Below, in pieces: positions 11,278-21,379 of a stretch of 40,967 nucleotides of DNA. Every line of letters begins with the position of its first letter. The first letter of the stretch is position 1. The notes under the pieces were generated by a model. It did no database searches. It saw nothing but the letters and a program-made list of their open reading frames with translations, and was not told the origin of the DNA. The stretch is from Gnomoniopsis sp. IMI 355080 (taxonomy: Eukaryota > Ascomycota > Sordariomycetes > Diaporthales > Gnomoniaceae), in the NCBI GenBank assembly GCA_027946555.1, contig JAPEVC010000285.1, positions 1-40,967 on the forward strand. The letters are read 5' to 3'. A program made the position numbers and the translations under genes.

Positions 11278-11866
11278 ATGTTGGCTTACAACACTCTCGT
11301 GGCCCTTGCTATTCCTAGCATGCTTGCCCTTTCCACCGCTGCGTCGCCCACTGTCAATACTTCCAGTGCCTTTCCTAACGCCACCATCGACATTTCATTT
11401 GCAGCCTGGGGTCAGTTCTGCAACGACTTGTCTTGCAACGACTGCGGCGTCTGGGTTGATCTCTCCAACTCAGGCTGTCTACAAGAGACTGATCGGCAGG
11501 CGGTCAACATCAAGAGCAATGGTCCAAACCCCTTGGTTGGCCTGGTGGTAAGCTTTGCCCACCCTAGTCACCTTTTCATATTAAACATGCGACAAGGTGA
11601 TCTTGCCCCGTCAACAGGAGACTTTGAGCAAGTCTAATCCTGAAGAACTTCTTTGACACTCGCTAAAAGCTGAGCTGCTGTGTATAAAAGCTGATTGAGA
11701 ACAATTACAGTACACTCCCGACGATGGTTGTAGCTGCCAGTCAGAGTGTGATGCTATCTCTGGAAGTGGCTGTTGGGAGTTGAACGCCACGGCAACTCAG
11801 TCATACCGCTTCGTCAACTTTGGCGATTTGGGCTCCGTCTGCAGCAACACTTATACAAACTGCTAG
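11278..11866 (+). CDS. Small secreted cysteine-rich protein
   Basis: Function unknown. Exons 11278-11547 and 11711-11866 give 141 residues. The N-terminus (MLAYNTLVALAIPSMLALST followed by AASP) is a clear secretion signal with cleavage probably after about residue 20-22. The mature part of about 120 residues has 10 cysteines, four in the first exon (FCNDLSCNDCG ... SGCLQ) and six in the second (CSCQSEC, GCW, VCSN, NC at the end), an even number suited to disulfides. Two or three N-glycosylation sequons are present (NTS, NAT). It ends with TNC. Size, signal peptide and cysteine content are those of effector-like or cell-surface small secreted proteins of fungi, but no family was recognised. 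The intron of 163 nt is about twice the length of the others in this window; an extra small exon inside it cannot be excluded. Confidence 0.75.
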
Positions 11867-12580
11867 GTCCTCAGATTTGAGACAGTGTTGTTACACAGGA
11901 AAGAAGCACGGTGTGTTCAGGACAAAGAATGCCTCCTGATCTCGAGTTCACTCGAGACAGCACTGAGCATCATGGCAGCGGATATCATGAGCACGACATT
12001 CAGAAGCACATCGAAAGGTTGGCAATGGCTTTCTGGAAGGATAAAACGGGTCTTCTTGTTTGTTTCGACTCTGAGAAGGATAGGTAATAGAACTTCAGAA
12101 CTTATAAGGTGTATTAGAAAGGGCTTTTGTCTGGACAAACGTCACAGAGTTTATAAGATCTACAGAGTTAGACCTTGAATGCTGGTTGCCTCTTGGATAC
12201 CATCCGTGAATGACACCCAAAAGACAAGGTCTTTTCCAGAAATTATAGCTGTTCAATGTAGGATGTGCTTGCAGGTAGACAGACAATATTCAATGAATTA
12301 GGCAATTATCTCACTCCCAGACAAGAGCCCAGCGAGGAACCTTGGAAACACACCGCTTAAGTTTCTTGAATGAGATAAACTTGCACAGTCGCAAAAGGCC
12401 TGTCCCCTGTCAACAGTCAATCCGCAACGGAGCCGGATCGGCAGGTCACCGACCAACGTCCAATGTCGTCGCACTGCCGCGTTCCAAAGCTCCAATTTCA
12501 CGTAAGTGGTCCTCCGAGACCATCCGCAGCTAACGGATCGCTTTTCAAAAAAGAGCAAGCTTACAAGGAGGCCGTTCAAA
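11867..12580. other. Intergenic region
   Basis: About 710 bp between the secreted-protein gene and the Arp10-like gene. It should contain the 3' UTR of the first and the promoter and leader of the second. No gene, RNA or repeat was recognised. Confidence 0.4.
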
Positions 12581-14394
12581 ATGGCAGCTCCAGGGCAGAG
12601 CCTACCGCACCGAGCCGTGTCCTCTATTCGCGGTGGCGGCGGCGCAGGCCCGACCATCAACACGTCTGGCACCGCGTCCTCCAGTGCCGACAACCCACGC
12701 ACGCCGCACCGTTCAATCCCTGCAATTCCACCCTCATATAACTCACCATCAAGCGTGCGTGCTGAGGATGAGGTGGTCATCATCGAGTTTGGGTCTCGCA
12801 AGCTGCGCGTAGGTTTCGCTGGCGACGCGGTGCCCAAGGGCGTGGTGAGTTTTGAGCCTGAGGGGGCGCGGCGTGTGGGCGACTTCAGGAGGTGGGACTT
12901 GGGCTATGTAGATGACTGGCGCAAGCAGGGCTGGGGTGATGAGCACGAGCTGTGGAGGGCGGACATCAGGGGGCTGGATCTGGGACTGGTGGGCGACCGG
13001 ATGGAGAGGGGTCTGAGGGAGGCGTTCAACAAGTGAGTTGAGAACGATGTTGATGCCTCTTTCTCGATCACTAGCTGATTCTTCTGGCTTCTAGAAATCT
13101 CTTAATCGACTCTCGCCCGCGAAGAGTTGTTGCAGTTCTGCCATCTGCTGCGCCGTTGCCATTGCTCGCTACGGCACTGAACACCCTCTTCAGCAGGTTC
13201 CACACGCCGTCTGTCTCCCTCATGGCGTCGCCTGTAGCTTGTGCTGTTGCGGCTGGTGTGCGGTCGGCCTTGGTGGTGGATATGGGCTGGGAAGAGACGA
13301 CTGTCACGGCTGTGTACGAGTACAGGGAGGTGCAAAGTAACCGGAGCGTCCGGGCTGGCAAGGCGCTGGTAGACAACACGCACAGTCTTTTGGCATCTGC
13401 TCTTGGCGACCAACAGACTTCCTCAGCCGCAGCGGTTGAGGGTTCGAAGACCGAGCATGTGGTATCATTCGAGGAATGCGAAGAGGTCGCCACGCGCCTG
13501 GTATGGTGCAAACATGCCAAAGCCATAGTTCCACAACGCCAACAGCCAGAGGGTCTGCCTACAGTCACAGAGCAAGACGAGACTGAAGCAAATGTGCCAC
13601 CAGTTGAGTCTCGATCGACTAATATATCCATTCCACTGAAATCGACGACTCCACCAACCACTCTCGACATGACCTACGACCAGCTCTCGACTCCAGCTGA
13701 GACGACTTTCTTCGACTCCCAACACGCCCCTTGCTTCTTCGATGACAATGAGCTCCCTCTTCCGCTGCTGATATATCGCAGCCTACTCAAGCTGCCCTTG
13801 GATGTCCGGGGAATTTGTATGGCACGCATCGTCTTCACAGGCGGCTGCTCCAACGTTCTTGGTCTACGAGGGCGGATCTTTGATGAGGTGAAGGATCTTA
13901 TTCAGGCTCATGGATGGGACCCCGTGCGAGGCAAAGGAGCGGAAGCGTATAAGACCAACCCAAAACTTCGGCGTGGAAGCAGACAAGCCAATGACGGACC
14001 GACGGACGCCTCTCCGGTACGACAAGATGGCGGCGGCGTCAAAGGCCATGAGCAAGACGGAGTATGGGTCGATGCGCCCTCCGATGCACAACCGGAGCCA
14101 GATCCAGTGGAGGAGCAAATGCGAAGGAGAAAGGGCGAGAAGCCACGGTTACAGGGGCAGTTGCGGGCCATCGAGTCTCTTGGCGCGTGGAGTGGTGCGA
14201 GCCTGTTGAATTCACTGAAGGTTCCTGCTCTTGCAACGGTGGAGAGGGATCAGTGGAGGGAGCAGGGAATTCACGGCGCGTCGCGGCCGGGCGAGATAGA
14301 CCAGAAGGTCGCACAGAGGCAGAGCATGGGTGCAGGAGGGCTTCTAAGGAACGCGAACGCAAACTGGACGCTTGGGGTCTGGGGATATTTGTAG
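12581..14394 (+). CDS. Actin-related protein, Arp10-like (dynactin)
   Basis: Exons 12581-13032 and 13095-14394, joined through the codon AA|A, give 583 residues. The actin fold starts at about residue 60 (DEVVIIEFGSRKLRVGFAGD), matching the first phosphate-loop region of actins in a divergent form. RRVVAVLPSAAPLPLLATAL and SALVVDMGWEETTVTAVYEY correspond to the segments leading to the second phosphate loop. ICMARIVFTGGCSNVLGLRGRI corresponds to the adenosine-loop region (GG motif). An acidic, low-complexity insertion is seen around residues 255-345 and a further one around 430-490. The divergent loops and large insertions resemble Arp10, the pointed-end component of dynactin in fungi, which helps dynein-driven nuclear and organelle movement. 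The N-terminal 55 residues are Ser/Pro/Gly-rich. Another divergent nuclear Arp cannot be fully excluded. Confidence 0.72.
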
Positions 14395-15729
14395 GAATAC
14401 TGCAGTCAGGCAGACACTGCTGTCTCAACATCATTGTGAGTGGGCCTTTCTTGGGCTTCTTTTGTGCGATTTCTGTCTATGCTTTGGTCGACATTTGCAG
14501 AAGCCAAGAGCAATACAAAGGCAAGCGAGAGCAACCAAGTGGCTTTCTTTCCCAGCCAGCTGCATCCTATGAAATCCGAGGCTTCATTGTGTCCCAGTAG
14601 TGGTACCATTGAAAGAGCTCAAGCTGGCTTTCCTTGCTTGGCAGAGTATGATTGCAACTGGTAATATTGAAAAGGGGGAGGAGGCTCCATAATGGGAAAG
14701 CTCGAATGGTAGAATTGGAGGGACAGCAAGAGCAGCTCCAGCCTAGTACAGGTGCCTGCTGATGGCATTGCTCCATGGCAGGGAAGGCACACCTGATTAG
14801 CAGTTGAGGTTGGTAAACATTGCCTCCATCCCAGCTCCTGACTTGGTGGGATTCATTGTTCCTCCACCACCATCCAACCCCGCGAGCAAAACATCACCAA
14901 CCTTGACGTCTCTCTTTTTTTGATCGACTCCGAGTTCTTGTTCTTGTCCGTCGCTGCATTGGAACCATCTGACGGTGTATCAATACTGTTTGCTTCGTCG
15001 CTGCAACACACTCACTGTCACCAGTCTCTCTCTGTCGTTCCCCACAGCACAAAACCATTTCTCCATGAACTGAGTGTGGAATCGCCACGGTTTCTCTGAC
15101 CGCAAGAACAAATCAGAGGGTTGCCGCAGATTCCATCTCGTTCTCAACCCGTCTTTGCGGTAAGCACAGATTATACTGCAATGCTTTACTCGTTGCATCT
15201 TCCCCATCGTCACTTTGAATACTATCTTTATCTTCATTGATTCAATCCCCTTTTCCTCCTCCATCGTCTGTCTTTCGCCCTCGTCATCATACTTCTCAGG
15301 ATGTCTCCCTCGACGCCTCGTAAGCGGTCCAAGAGCCTTCTCAGGGAGCTCTGGCAGCTCCAGAAAGAAGATGTGCCGATGACTGCCACCGCCCTCGTGG
15401 AGGTCAAGTATCTGCTTCGAACAGCGAAGCGCTGCATCACCGTCGAGATCAAAACACCAAAGCCACGAGCCAACATCATTGATCCAAATCCCTTCCACAT
15501 CACCGAGGAAGCAGTTCCCAATTTCATATTGTGTCAGCTTTTGGATCAGAAACTGATTGAATCACACAATTATCAGGATACCATTGCCCTGCCAGCAGCT
15601 CTGTCTGTCGTCTCTTTGATTTACTCCACTCGAGCCACCACTGGAGGCGTCGTCTACCCCACGCAATTTCGCTGGCACTGCTCCAGAACCCATCGATCTC
15701 ACCTCATCTTCGCCTACCTCGACGTCAAG
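14395..15729. other. Intergenic region with long pyrimidine-rich leader
   Basis: About 1.3 kb. The segment from roughly 14880 to 15300 is rich in C and T, as in fungal 5' leaders. From an ATG at 15301 the frame is open and in phase with the next gene for 143 codons, but the translated stretch has no low-complexity or conserved character like the rest of the protein, so it is treated here as leader. A separate small gene here is possible but unsupported. Confidence 0.4.
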
Positions 15730-18704
15730 ATGAGATCCAGGGTCTACAGCGTCGAAGAGTTGCTCGACCTCAAGAACGCTTCCTCCCCCAACGTTCTCGC
15801 TGCTGTGGCCTTCCGCGACAGCGAGCTTGGTCAGTCTCAGATGCATTCCCATCCAACTACCTTGCACATCGTGCTAACTTTCTTTCGATAGCTGAGATGC
15901 TCCGCACCAAGTCTCGTGTCAGCTCTCGCAGTTACAACTCCAGCTCCCTGAAGCGTGGCGCCAGGAAGACCATGGATGACTCATCCACAACCTCTGACGA
16001 GGTCGTGTTTAAGGGTACCATCGGCCGCCGCTCCCACAGGCCTGAGATGATTCTCCCTGCCCCTCCTGCTCAGATTATTCAGCCCATCCAATCTACTCAG
16101 CCTGTTCAGCGGGCTTCCAAGACTGTCCAGCCCAATCCCGCCCCCGGTGCTAATTCCAAGGTCAGTGCTCCTGCGGCGTCCGATGGTGACCAGCCCATGG
16201 AGTGGAAGTACCGTGGACGAAGTGGATCTGAGATGGCGAACGCGGAGCCACTGCCTGCTCCCACTGGTGCCGATGCTCAACAAAACGAGGGCTTTCAACG
16301 ATTCTACAAGGCCGTCGTCTCTCCCACTCATGTTCGCGTCACTGCTGGTGGACGCATCGTTCCGAACACCCGCAATCCAGTCTCTCCGACTGCCAAACGC
16401 ACCAAGGATGGCGAGACCATCACCAACGGCACCCAACCTGAGCCAGCCCCTGTTGCTGCCGCTCCTGCTGTTCCAAAGCAGCCTCTGCCGGTGATGGGAA
16501 TACCTCACCCAATGCAGTTCTTTCATCCGGGATTCTACCCTAGCATGCCAACCATTCATCCAATGAGTGGTATGCCCATGCCCATGGTGCCACCGGGCTA
16601 CCCATTTCCCATGCCACCAGTACCCAGCGCTCCTATGGCTCCTGGCACCCAAGAGACTTCACTCAAGGAGAACCAGGCCAAGAAAGCAGAGGAGAAGGAT
16701 ACCAAGTCGATTCCCGAGCCTGGATCTGCGAAGATTGGCGTCAAGCTGTCGCCACCCGAGAACTTTGATCACACCAAGCCTTTCATGTTCAACGGTCAGC
16801 AATGGATGTTCCCCATGTTCCCCTCGCCATACCCTGGGTATATGGGAATGCCGCCTCCAGGTTTCGCAGGCCCTCATGCTTCGGGCGCTCCCTTGATGAT
16901 GCCCCCCCACATGCCCATGCCCCAGATGATGGGCCCAATGGGAAATATGGGAATGCCGGTACCACAAGGAGCCATGGCTCCTCCTCCAGCTGCTCCACGT
17001 CAGTCAACACCTCAGCCACCTTCGAAGCCTCCAATTTCTTCCATCCGTCCAAGCCAGATCACTCGGAAGCAGATTGATGGACTTCGAGCCAACCTCAAGT
17101 ACCATGAGGATCAGCTGCAGTTCAACAAGCACCAGATTGATGAGAAGGACATGGAGAACAAGATTCAGCTATTGCAGAATGACATCGAGCGTTTTGAGAG
17201 GGTTTTCAAGGCCCAGGCTGATTACGAGGAGAAGTACTATCCTAAATCTGACAGGGGTAAGGAGGACATTTCGTTGTCAGGTCGAAGCTCTGCGGCACCG
17301 TCCACCAAGACGTCTCAGTCTCAGTCGGAGGAGAGCAAAGAGAGCAAGGCCACAACTGTCACCAACAGCTCACAGTCACAGTTGAAGCTGAAGAAGAAAG
17401 AGCATTCTCGTGACTCGATCGGCATCAACTCGAACAAGAGCAGCACTGCCTCATACAACTTCGACGATGCCCCTCTAGAGCGCTTCTCGAAGAGTAACCC
17501 GAACAAGAAGTCCTCCCTTCCCAGTGGCGCTGCTCTTGCGCCAGTCTTTCAGCCTCGCTCGGCGTCCAGCGTTTCGGCTCTCACGATCCCCATCGCCAAG
17601 AGCAAGAAGTGGCAATTGGACAACACTGGAGGGGAACTCACCCAGGAGCAGCTCAATGAAGTTGACGAGAGGATGCGTGAGGCAGGATCAAAGCCATGGG
17701 GCCAATCACGTGCGCACGAGCTCTCGAACCCAGTGTCCCAGCGCGAGTCGCCTCAAGCTCACGACAACCTAGGCGTGCCTTACCTGATCGGATCTCTGCC
17801 TCGCAATGTCAATAGTCACCATCCTAGCCAACGCATTGAGTACGAGTACAGCCGAAAGTTGACGGGTGAAGAGGTGCAAGCCCGTCACCTATACTTTGGC
17901 AAGGCTCCTCGCTCTGTCAGCCAGGGGCTGCCTAAGTACGACGGCAGGAACTTCTACCCAGCCTCGCCGGTCAAGAACATGGTGCCTACTGAATCACCTA
18001 GCGTTCGGCGACAACGGATACAGATTGGGGTTCCTGAGGCCGACTATGGTTTCCCTGCCCCAGGCGGTAAGGACGTGGATCCATTCCGCGCGGTCACGCC
18101 TAGCGAGGGCTCCTTGAAGGCTGAAGATGTTGACAACAACAACAAGACGCCTTCTGCGATGTCTACGCGGTCCTTCAACAGCCAAGCTGACGATCATACC
18201 GCGGAGTTCGAGGATGCTCTGGCGGAGGCATCTACTGAGGATGATATCGAGGGGACCCATTCGAAGGGTGTGAGTGAGACCAAGAGTGCTGATTATCATG
18301 ATCCTCGAGCCAACGGCAATGCGTAAGTCTTCTTGTCCATCCACCTCGGTACTGTCGTACGCTGACATTATTTCACATCCAGCACCAAGCTCTGGCAGAA
18401 CATGTTCAAGAGAGGTCTCACCAGCAGCGATGTGCTTCCCAGTACTATCAGCTCCACCACCGTTCACGGTGTACTCCCTCAATTTAACGGTCATGCTGCC
18501 GCCTCGTTGAGCCCTTCGCTCACTGGCAGCGTCACTTCTCCGAGCCGAAGCACCCCTTCCAAGGACACTGATATCACCTGCAACGGCACCTCGACCTTCA
18601 TGACGCAGAAAACCGCGGAGAATTGTCCCCCTGCTACTAGCGAGCGTTTTTCCGACACACTTCTCAACATGGTCGGGATCAAGGCACCTGCCTGGGCCAG
18701 CTGA
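15730..18704 (+). CDS. Putative eIF4E-binding protein (4E-T/Eap1-like motif)
   Basis: Exons 15730-15829, 15892-18322 and 18383-18704 give 950 residues. With the start at 15730 the protein begins MRSRVYSVEELLDLK, placing a canonical YX4L-phi eIF4E-binding motif (Tyr6, Leu11, Leu12) at the very N-terminus; YxxEELLxL is the form found in metazoan 4E-T. The rest is mostly disordered: a Ser/Arg-rich part, a Met/Pro-rich part around residues 230-400 (repeated MPMP, GMP and PPG runs), and a predicted coiled coil at about 425-490 (ITRKQIDGLRANLKYHEDQL ...). A segment near 640-720 (IEYEYSRKLTGEEVQARHLY) looks conserved. The C-terminus contains TKLWQNMFKRGL. This architecture fits an mRNA-level translational repressor or P-body factor acting in the cytoplasm, but this is inference; the family was not recognised by name. 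An in-frame ATG at 15301 would bury the motif at residue 149. Confidence 0.7.
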
Positions 18705-20457
18705 ATTGCCACATCACTCGCATCGCACCCATCGTCGTGGCATACCCGACAGTATTTCGATTGATAACATTATTGTCAAGGCACGTTGGTCCAATTGTTC
18801 ATCATTCGCTACGGCGGATTTTGCTTGTTCTCATCGCCGCCAAATCATTGCCATCCAGGCTTCATCCAGCAACATCATTACCATGTCTCGCAACTAGTCG
18901 GCAATTCTTGCTCGGCCGTTGCACATCACACATTATCTGACAACATCATTGATACAAGGAGAATACCGCTTCTCCGTATGGTTGTATTTCATTTGGCCAG
19001 GGTATCATACGGACGACGGCTGTTAATTCTTGTTCTGGACGAAAGCATTCCAATTACAATGCAAAATGGAGGTATGTCGACTTGTCCGCCGGCAGCATGA
19101 AGTTAGGCTGGGCAAATGAGAGGGTACCACTCGCATCACTGGTTATTTCGACAAAAAGATGATCGGGAAAAGAATGTCACATTCTATTCAATTGCCCACG
19201 ACTTTGGAGGGAGTATGTCATAGGCAGAAAGGCACATCCTCTGATACTAGACTATAGGGCTGCTTATTTTAGCAAATGTAGTGACATTCTATTATTTCAT
19301 TATGCTTGATACTGTGGTGATGGTTTTGCTCAAGTGGCAGCTGAGTCTCGTCAGGAATCCCTCAGCGCACACTGCTGAACTTGAGGCGTTGGCAATACTG
19401 GTCCAAGTGTGCCGTTAGCGAGCTGTGTTTTGCGCAGGATGGGTAGAGTCCTGGCAACACAAGTGCGAAGAGAGATACGCTTAGGACTTCGTCAAAGCAT
19501 CCATCTGGTCTTGGGTTGAGGAAGCCGCCCAAAGGATTGTGAACGTCGACAGCCAGGTACATCATGGACTCTACTCAAGCGCAGGTTCATTTCACGGGTA
19601 CATTTGATAAATCTGGCTGTCAAAATGTCTCTAACCGGATTCATTTGCGTGCCTTCTAAAACGGCTACAGTAGGTGAGATGTACCTCACCATCAAACCCC
19701 CCACATCATTGAAACAAGGTTCCTAGTTGGAGGTCTGCAGGCGAGAGCGGAAGCGGTGATTCATTAGTTGCTCCACTGGGTTTGCTCTTCGCCACGCGTA
19801 TACCTACAAGAACCATGAGGAAAAGGTTGATGTGGAGATTAAGTGGCGGTACATTGTCATAATCTGCTGGACTTACGCTGTCTTACCTTGGCGATTGCTG
19901 TGGTCATGTCAGAAGTTTAGACTAAATCGCAGTCTTTTGCACGACGCAGTGGTGAGTTTGCCCGCCATGATGAAATAACCAGTGGACACGGCACATGCTG
20001 CAACGCTGAGGAGCTATTGTGTCAGTGATGTACAAATCAGTGTAGCAAAGCCAGGCCAGCGTTGCTCCTGTCCAGCCAGGGCGCATGGGTTGGAGAGGAA
20101 ACAAGCTTTCCAGCGGCTTCGGGAGAACCTCCCATGGAGCATTTCACATCGCAGCGGGACGAGCAGCTGGAATCTGTGAAATGGCCATTGAGCAACCGAG
20201 GCTCCAACTTTTGCATTTTGATGTTCTTCTGCTACCGATCCCTTCCCAGTTTTGGTTCCGTTACGCCGAGACCGACCAGATTATGCGCGATGAATTCGTG
20301 TAGAAAACGCCGAGGCCGTTCGTCAACGTGTCATGCGCGCAAGTGGTATCCCATCAAAGAGTCGACCTTTCGACTTGTCTGATCCTCCCCACAAGCTATC
20401 CCAATGGCGCGGGTTCATTGTGCGTTTGTCGTCAGGGTATTTATCGACCGAGCACGC
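18705..20457. other. 1.75-kb gene-free region between convergent genes
   Basis: The largest gap in the window. It lies between the 3' ends of the eIF4E-binding-type gene and RPL26. Only short open frames (60-106 codons) on both strands occur and none resembles a protein family or continues across plausible introns. Base composition is not strikingly AT-rich, so there is no sign of a repeat-induced-point-mutated transposon. A non-coding RNA or lineage-specific gene is possible but unsupported. Confidence 0.4.
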
Positions 20458-21017
20458 TTACTTGGAAGCAGTCTTGCCCTTGGCGCTGGACTCGCGGCCG
20501 GCCTTGATGCGCTCCAGGATGGACTCACGGTCCTTGTCGAGCTTGAGCTTGGTGATGACGACGTTGGAGGGGTGAATGCCGAGAGGGACAGACTGGCCGG
20601 AGGTCTTCTCGCGGGTGACACGCTCAACGTGGATCACGTACTTGAGACGGTACACGGAAGTGACCTTGCCCTCCTTGTCCTTGTTGCTGCCGCGGACAAT
20701 GGTGACCTCGTCGTCCTTGCGGATGGGGATGCTGCGGACCTGTTTGTGGGGTACTAGTCAGTATTTGATGCTCGAGAACCAACTGAAGATGTCGGACGAT
20801 AGACGTACATTGTACTTCTCACGGAGCTCCTTGGAGAGAGGGGCGCTCATGATGTTGCGGCGGACACTGGAGGGGGCCTCGAAGTGTGCCTTGCGGGACT
20901 TGCGCCGCGAGGAGTGGACTATTGAAGCGAGGCATTGTCAGTTCCGAAGTTCTGGCAACATGTTTCCTGACAATTATCGATTAATTGAATGCACGTACTG
21001 CTCTGAACCTTGGCCAT
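20458..21017 (-). CDS. rpl26: 60S ribosomal protein L26 (uL24)
   Basis: Cytosolic large-subunit protein that sits near the exit tunnel. Exons 21017-20999 (19 nt), 20918-20809 and 20739-20458 give 136 residues. The N-terminus MAKVQS is split from SSRRKSRKAHFEAPSSVRR; MSAPLSKELREKYN leads into VRSIPIRKDDEVTIVRGSNK, the KOW motif of uL24, and GKVTSVYRLKYVIHVERVTR. HPSNVVITKLKLDKDRE is near-identical in character to yeast and human L26. The C-terminal tail is Lys/Ala/Ser-rich. The length agrees with the family (127-145). Introns are 80 and 69 nt; the first contains an 8-bp inverted repeat (see separate entry). It is divergent from the PITH gene across a 1.4-kb region. Confidence 0.97.
20934..20974 (-). 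repeat. Hairpin inside RPL26 intron 1
   Basis: ATTGTCAG at 20934-20941 and CTGACAAT at 20967-20974 are perfect inverted repeats of 8 bp with a 25-nt loop, occupying half of the 80-nt intron. In the transcript this could fold and bring donor and branch region together. Regulation through ribosomal-protein introns is known in yeast; a role here is inference. Confidence 0.4.
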
Positions 21018-21276
21018 TGTGGTGAATTGTGTCGTGAGGACTCGGGGTGATCTGGTCGACTTTTGGCGTTGGGTGCTTGAAGGTTGACCAGAGAGCAGAA
21101 AAAAATTGACAAAATCGTCGCAGTCCAGCTAACTCGCTGCAAAATGTGCTCCACCGTGCACGGACCAGCAAGGGTCCGGAGCCTTCGGCGCTGTTTTTTC
21201 CGAGCTGCCGCGAATACGTACTCCAATTGGTCAGTGATCGATCGCTAGCGCCGGGCCCGTGCATCGTACCCGCGTC

Positions 21277-21284
21277 TATATATA
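21277..21284 (+). promoter_or_regulatory. TATATATA box
   Basis: A TATATATA octamer in otherwise GC-rich sequence, followed 15-75 bp downstream by a pyrimidine-rich leader (cagtttctagtcttcttttc at 21312-21331), the usual layout of a fungal core promoter on the plus strand. The element is symmetric and could instead serve RPL26 on the other strand, 260 bp from its start codon. Confidence 0.35.
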
Positions 21285-21351
21285 CCTGTCCACGCTACCT
21301 CCAATTTACTTCAGTTTCTAGTCTTCTTTTCTTCATACTTACCTTCTCTGA

Positions 21352-21379
21352 CCATCCCTCGATCAAGAATGAGGGATGG
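21352..21379 (+). repeat. 9-bp perfect inverted repeat (hairpin)
   Basis: CCATCCCTC and GAGGGATGG flank a 10-nt loop. It lies 70 bp downstream of the TATA box, and the ATG at 21369 and the ATG at 21376 both lie in or beside its 3' arm. It could be a structured leader or simply chance. Confidence 0.4.

Noticed and set aside
15981..16652. 223-codon minus-strand open frame
   Set aside because: Antisense to the low-complexity part of the eIF4E-motif gene; its repetitive make-up mirrors that gene.
19362..19704. Short minus-strand open frames
   Set aside because: Under 71 codons, no conserved features and no linkable exons.
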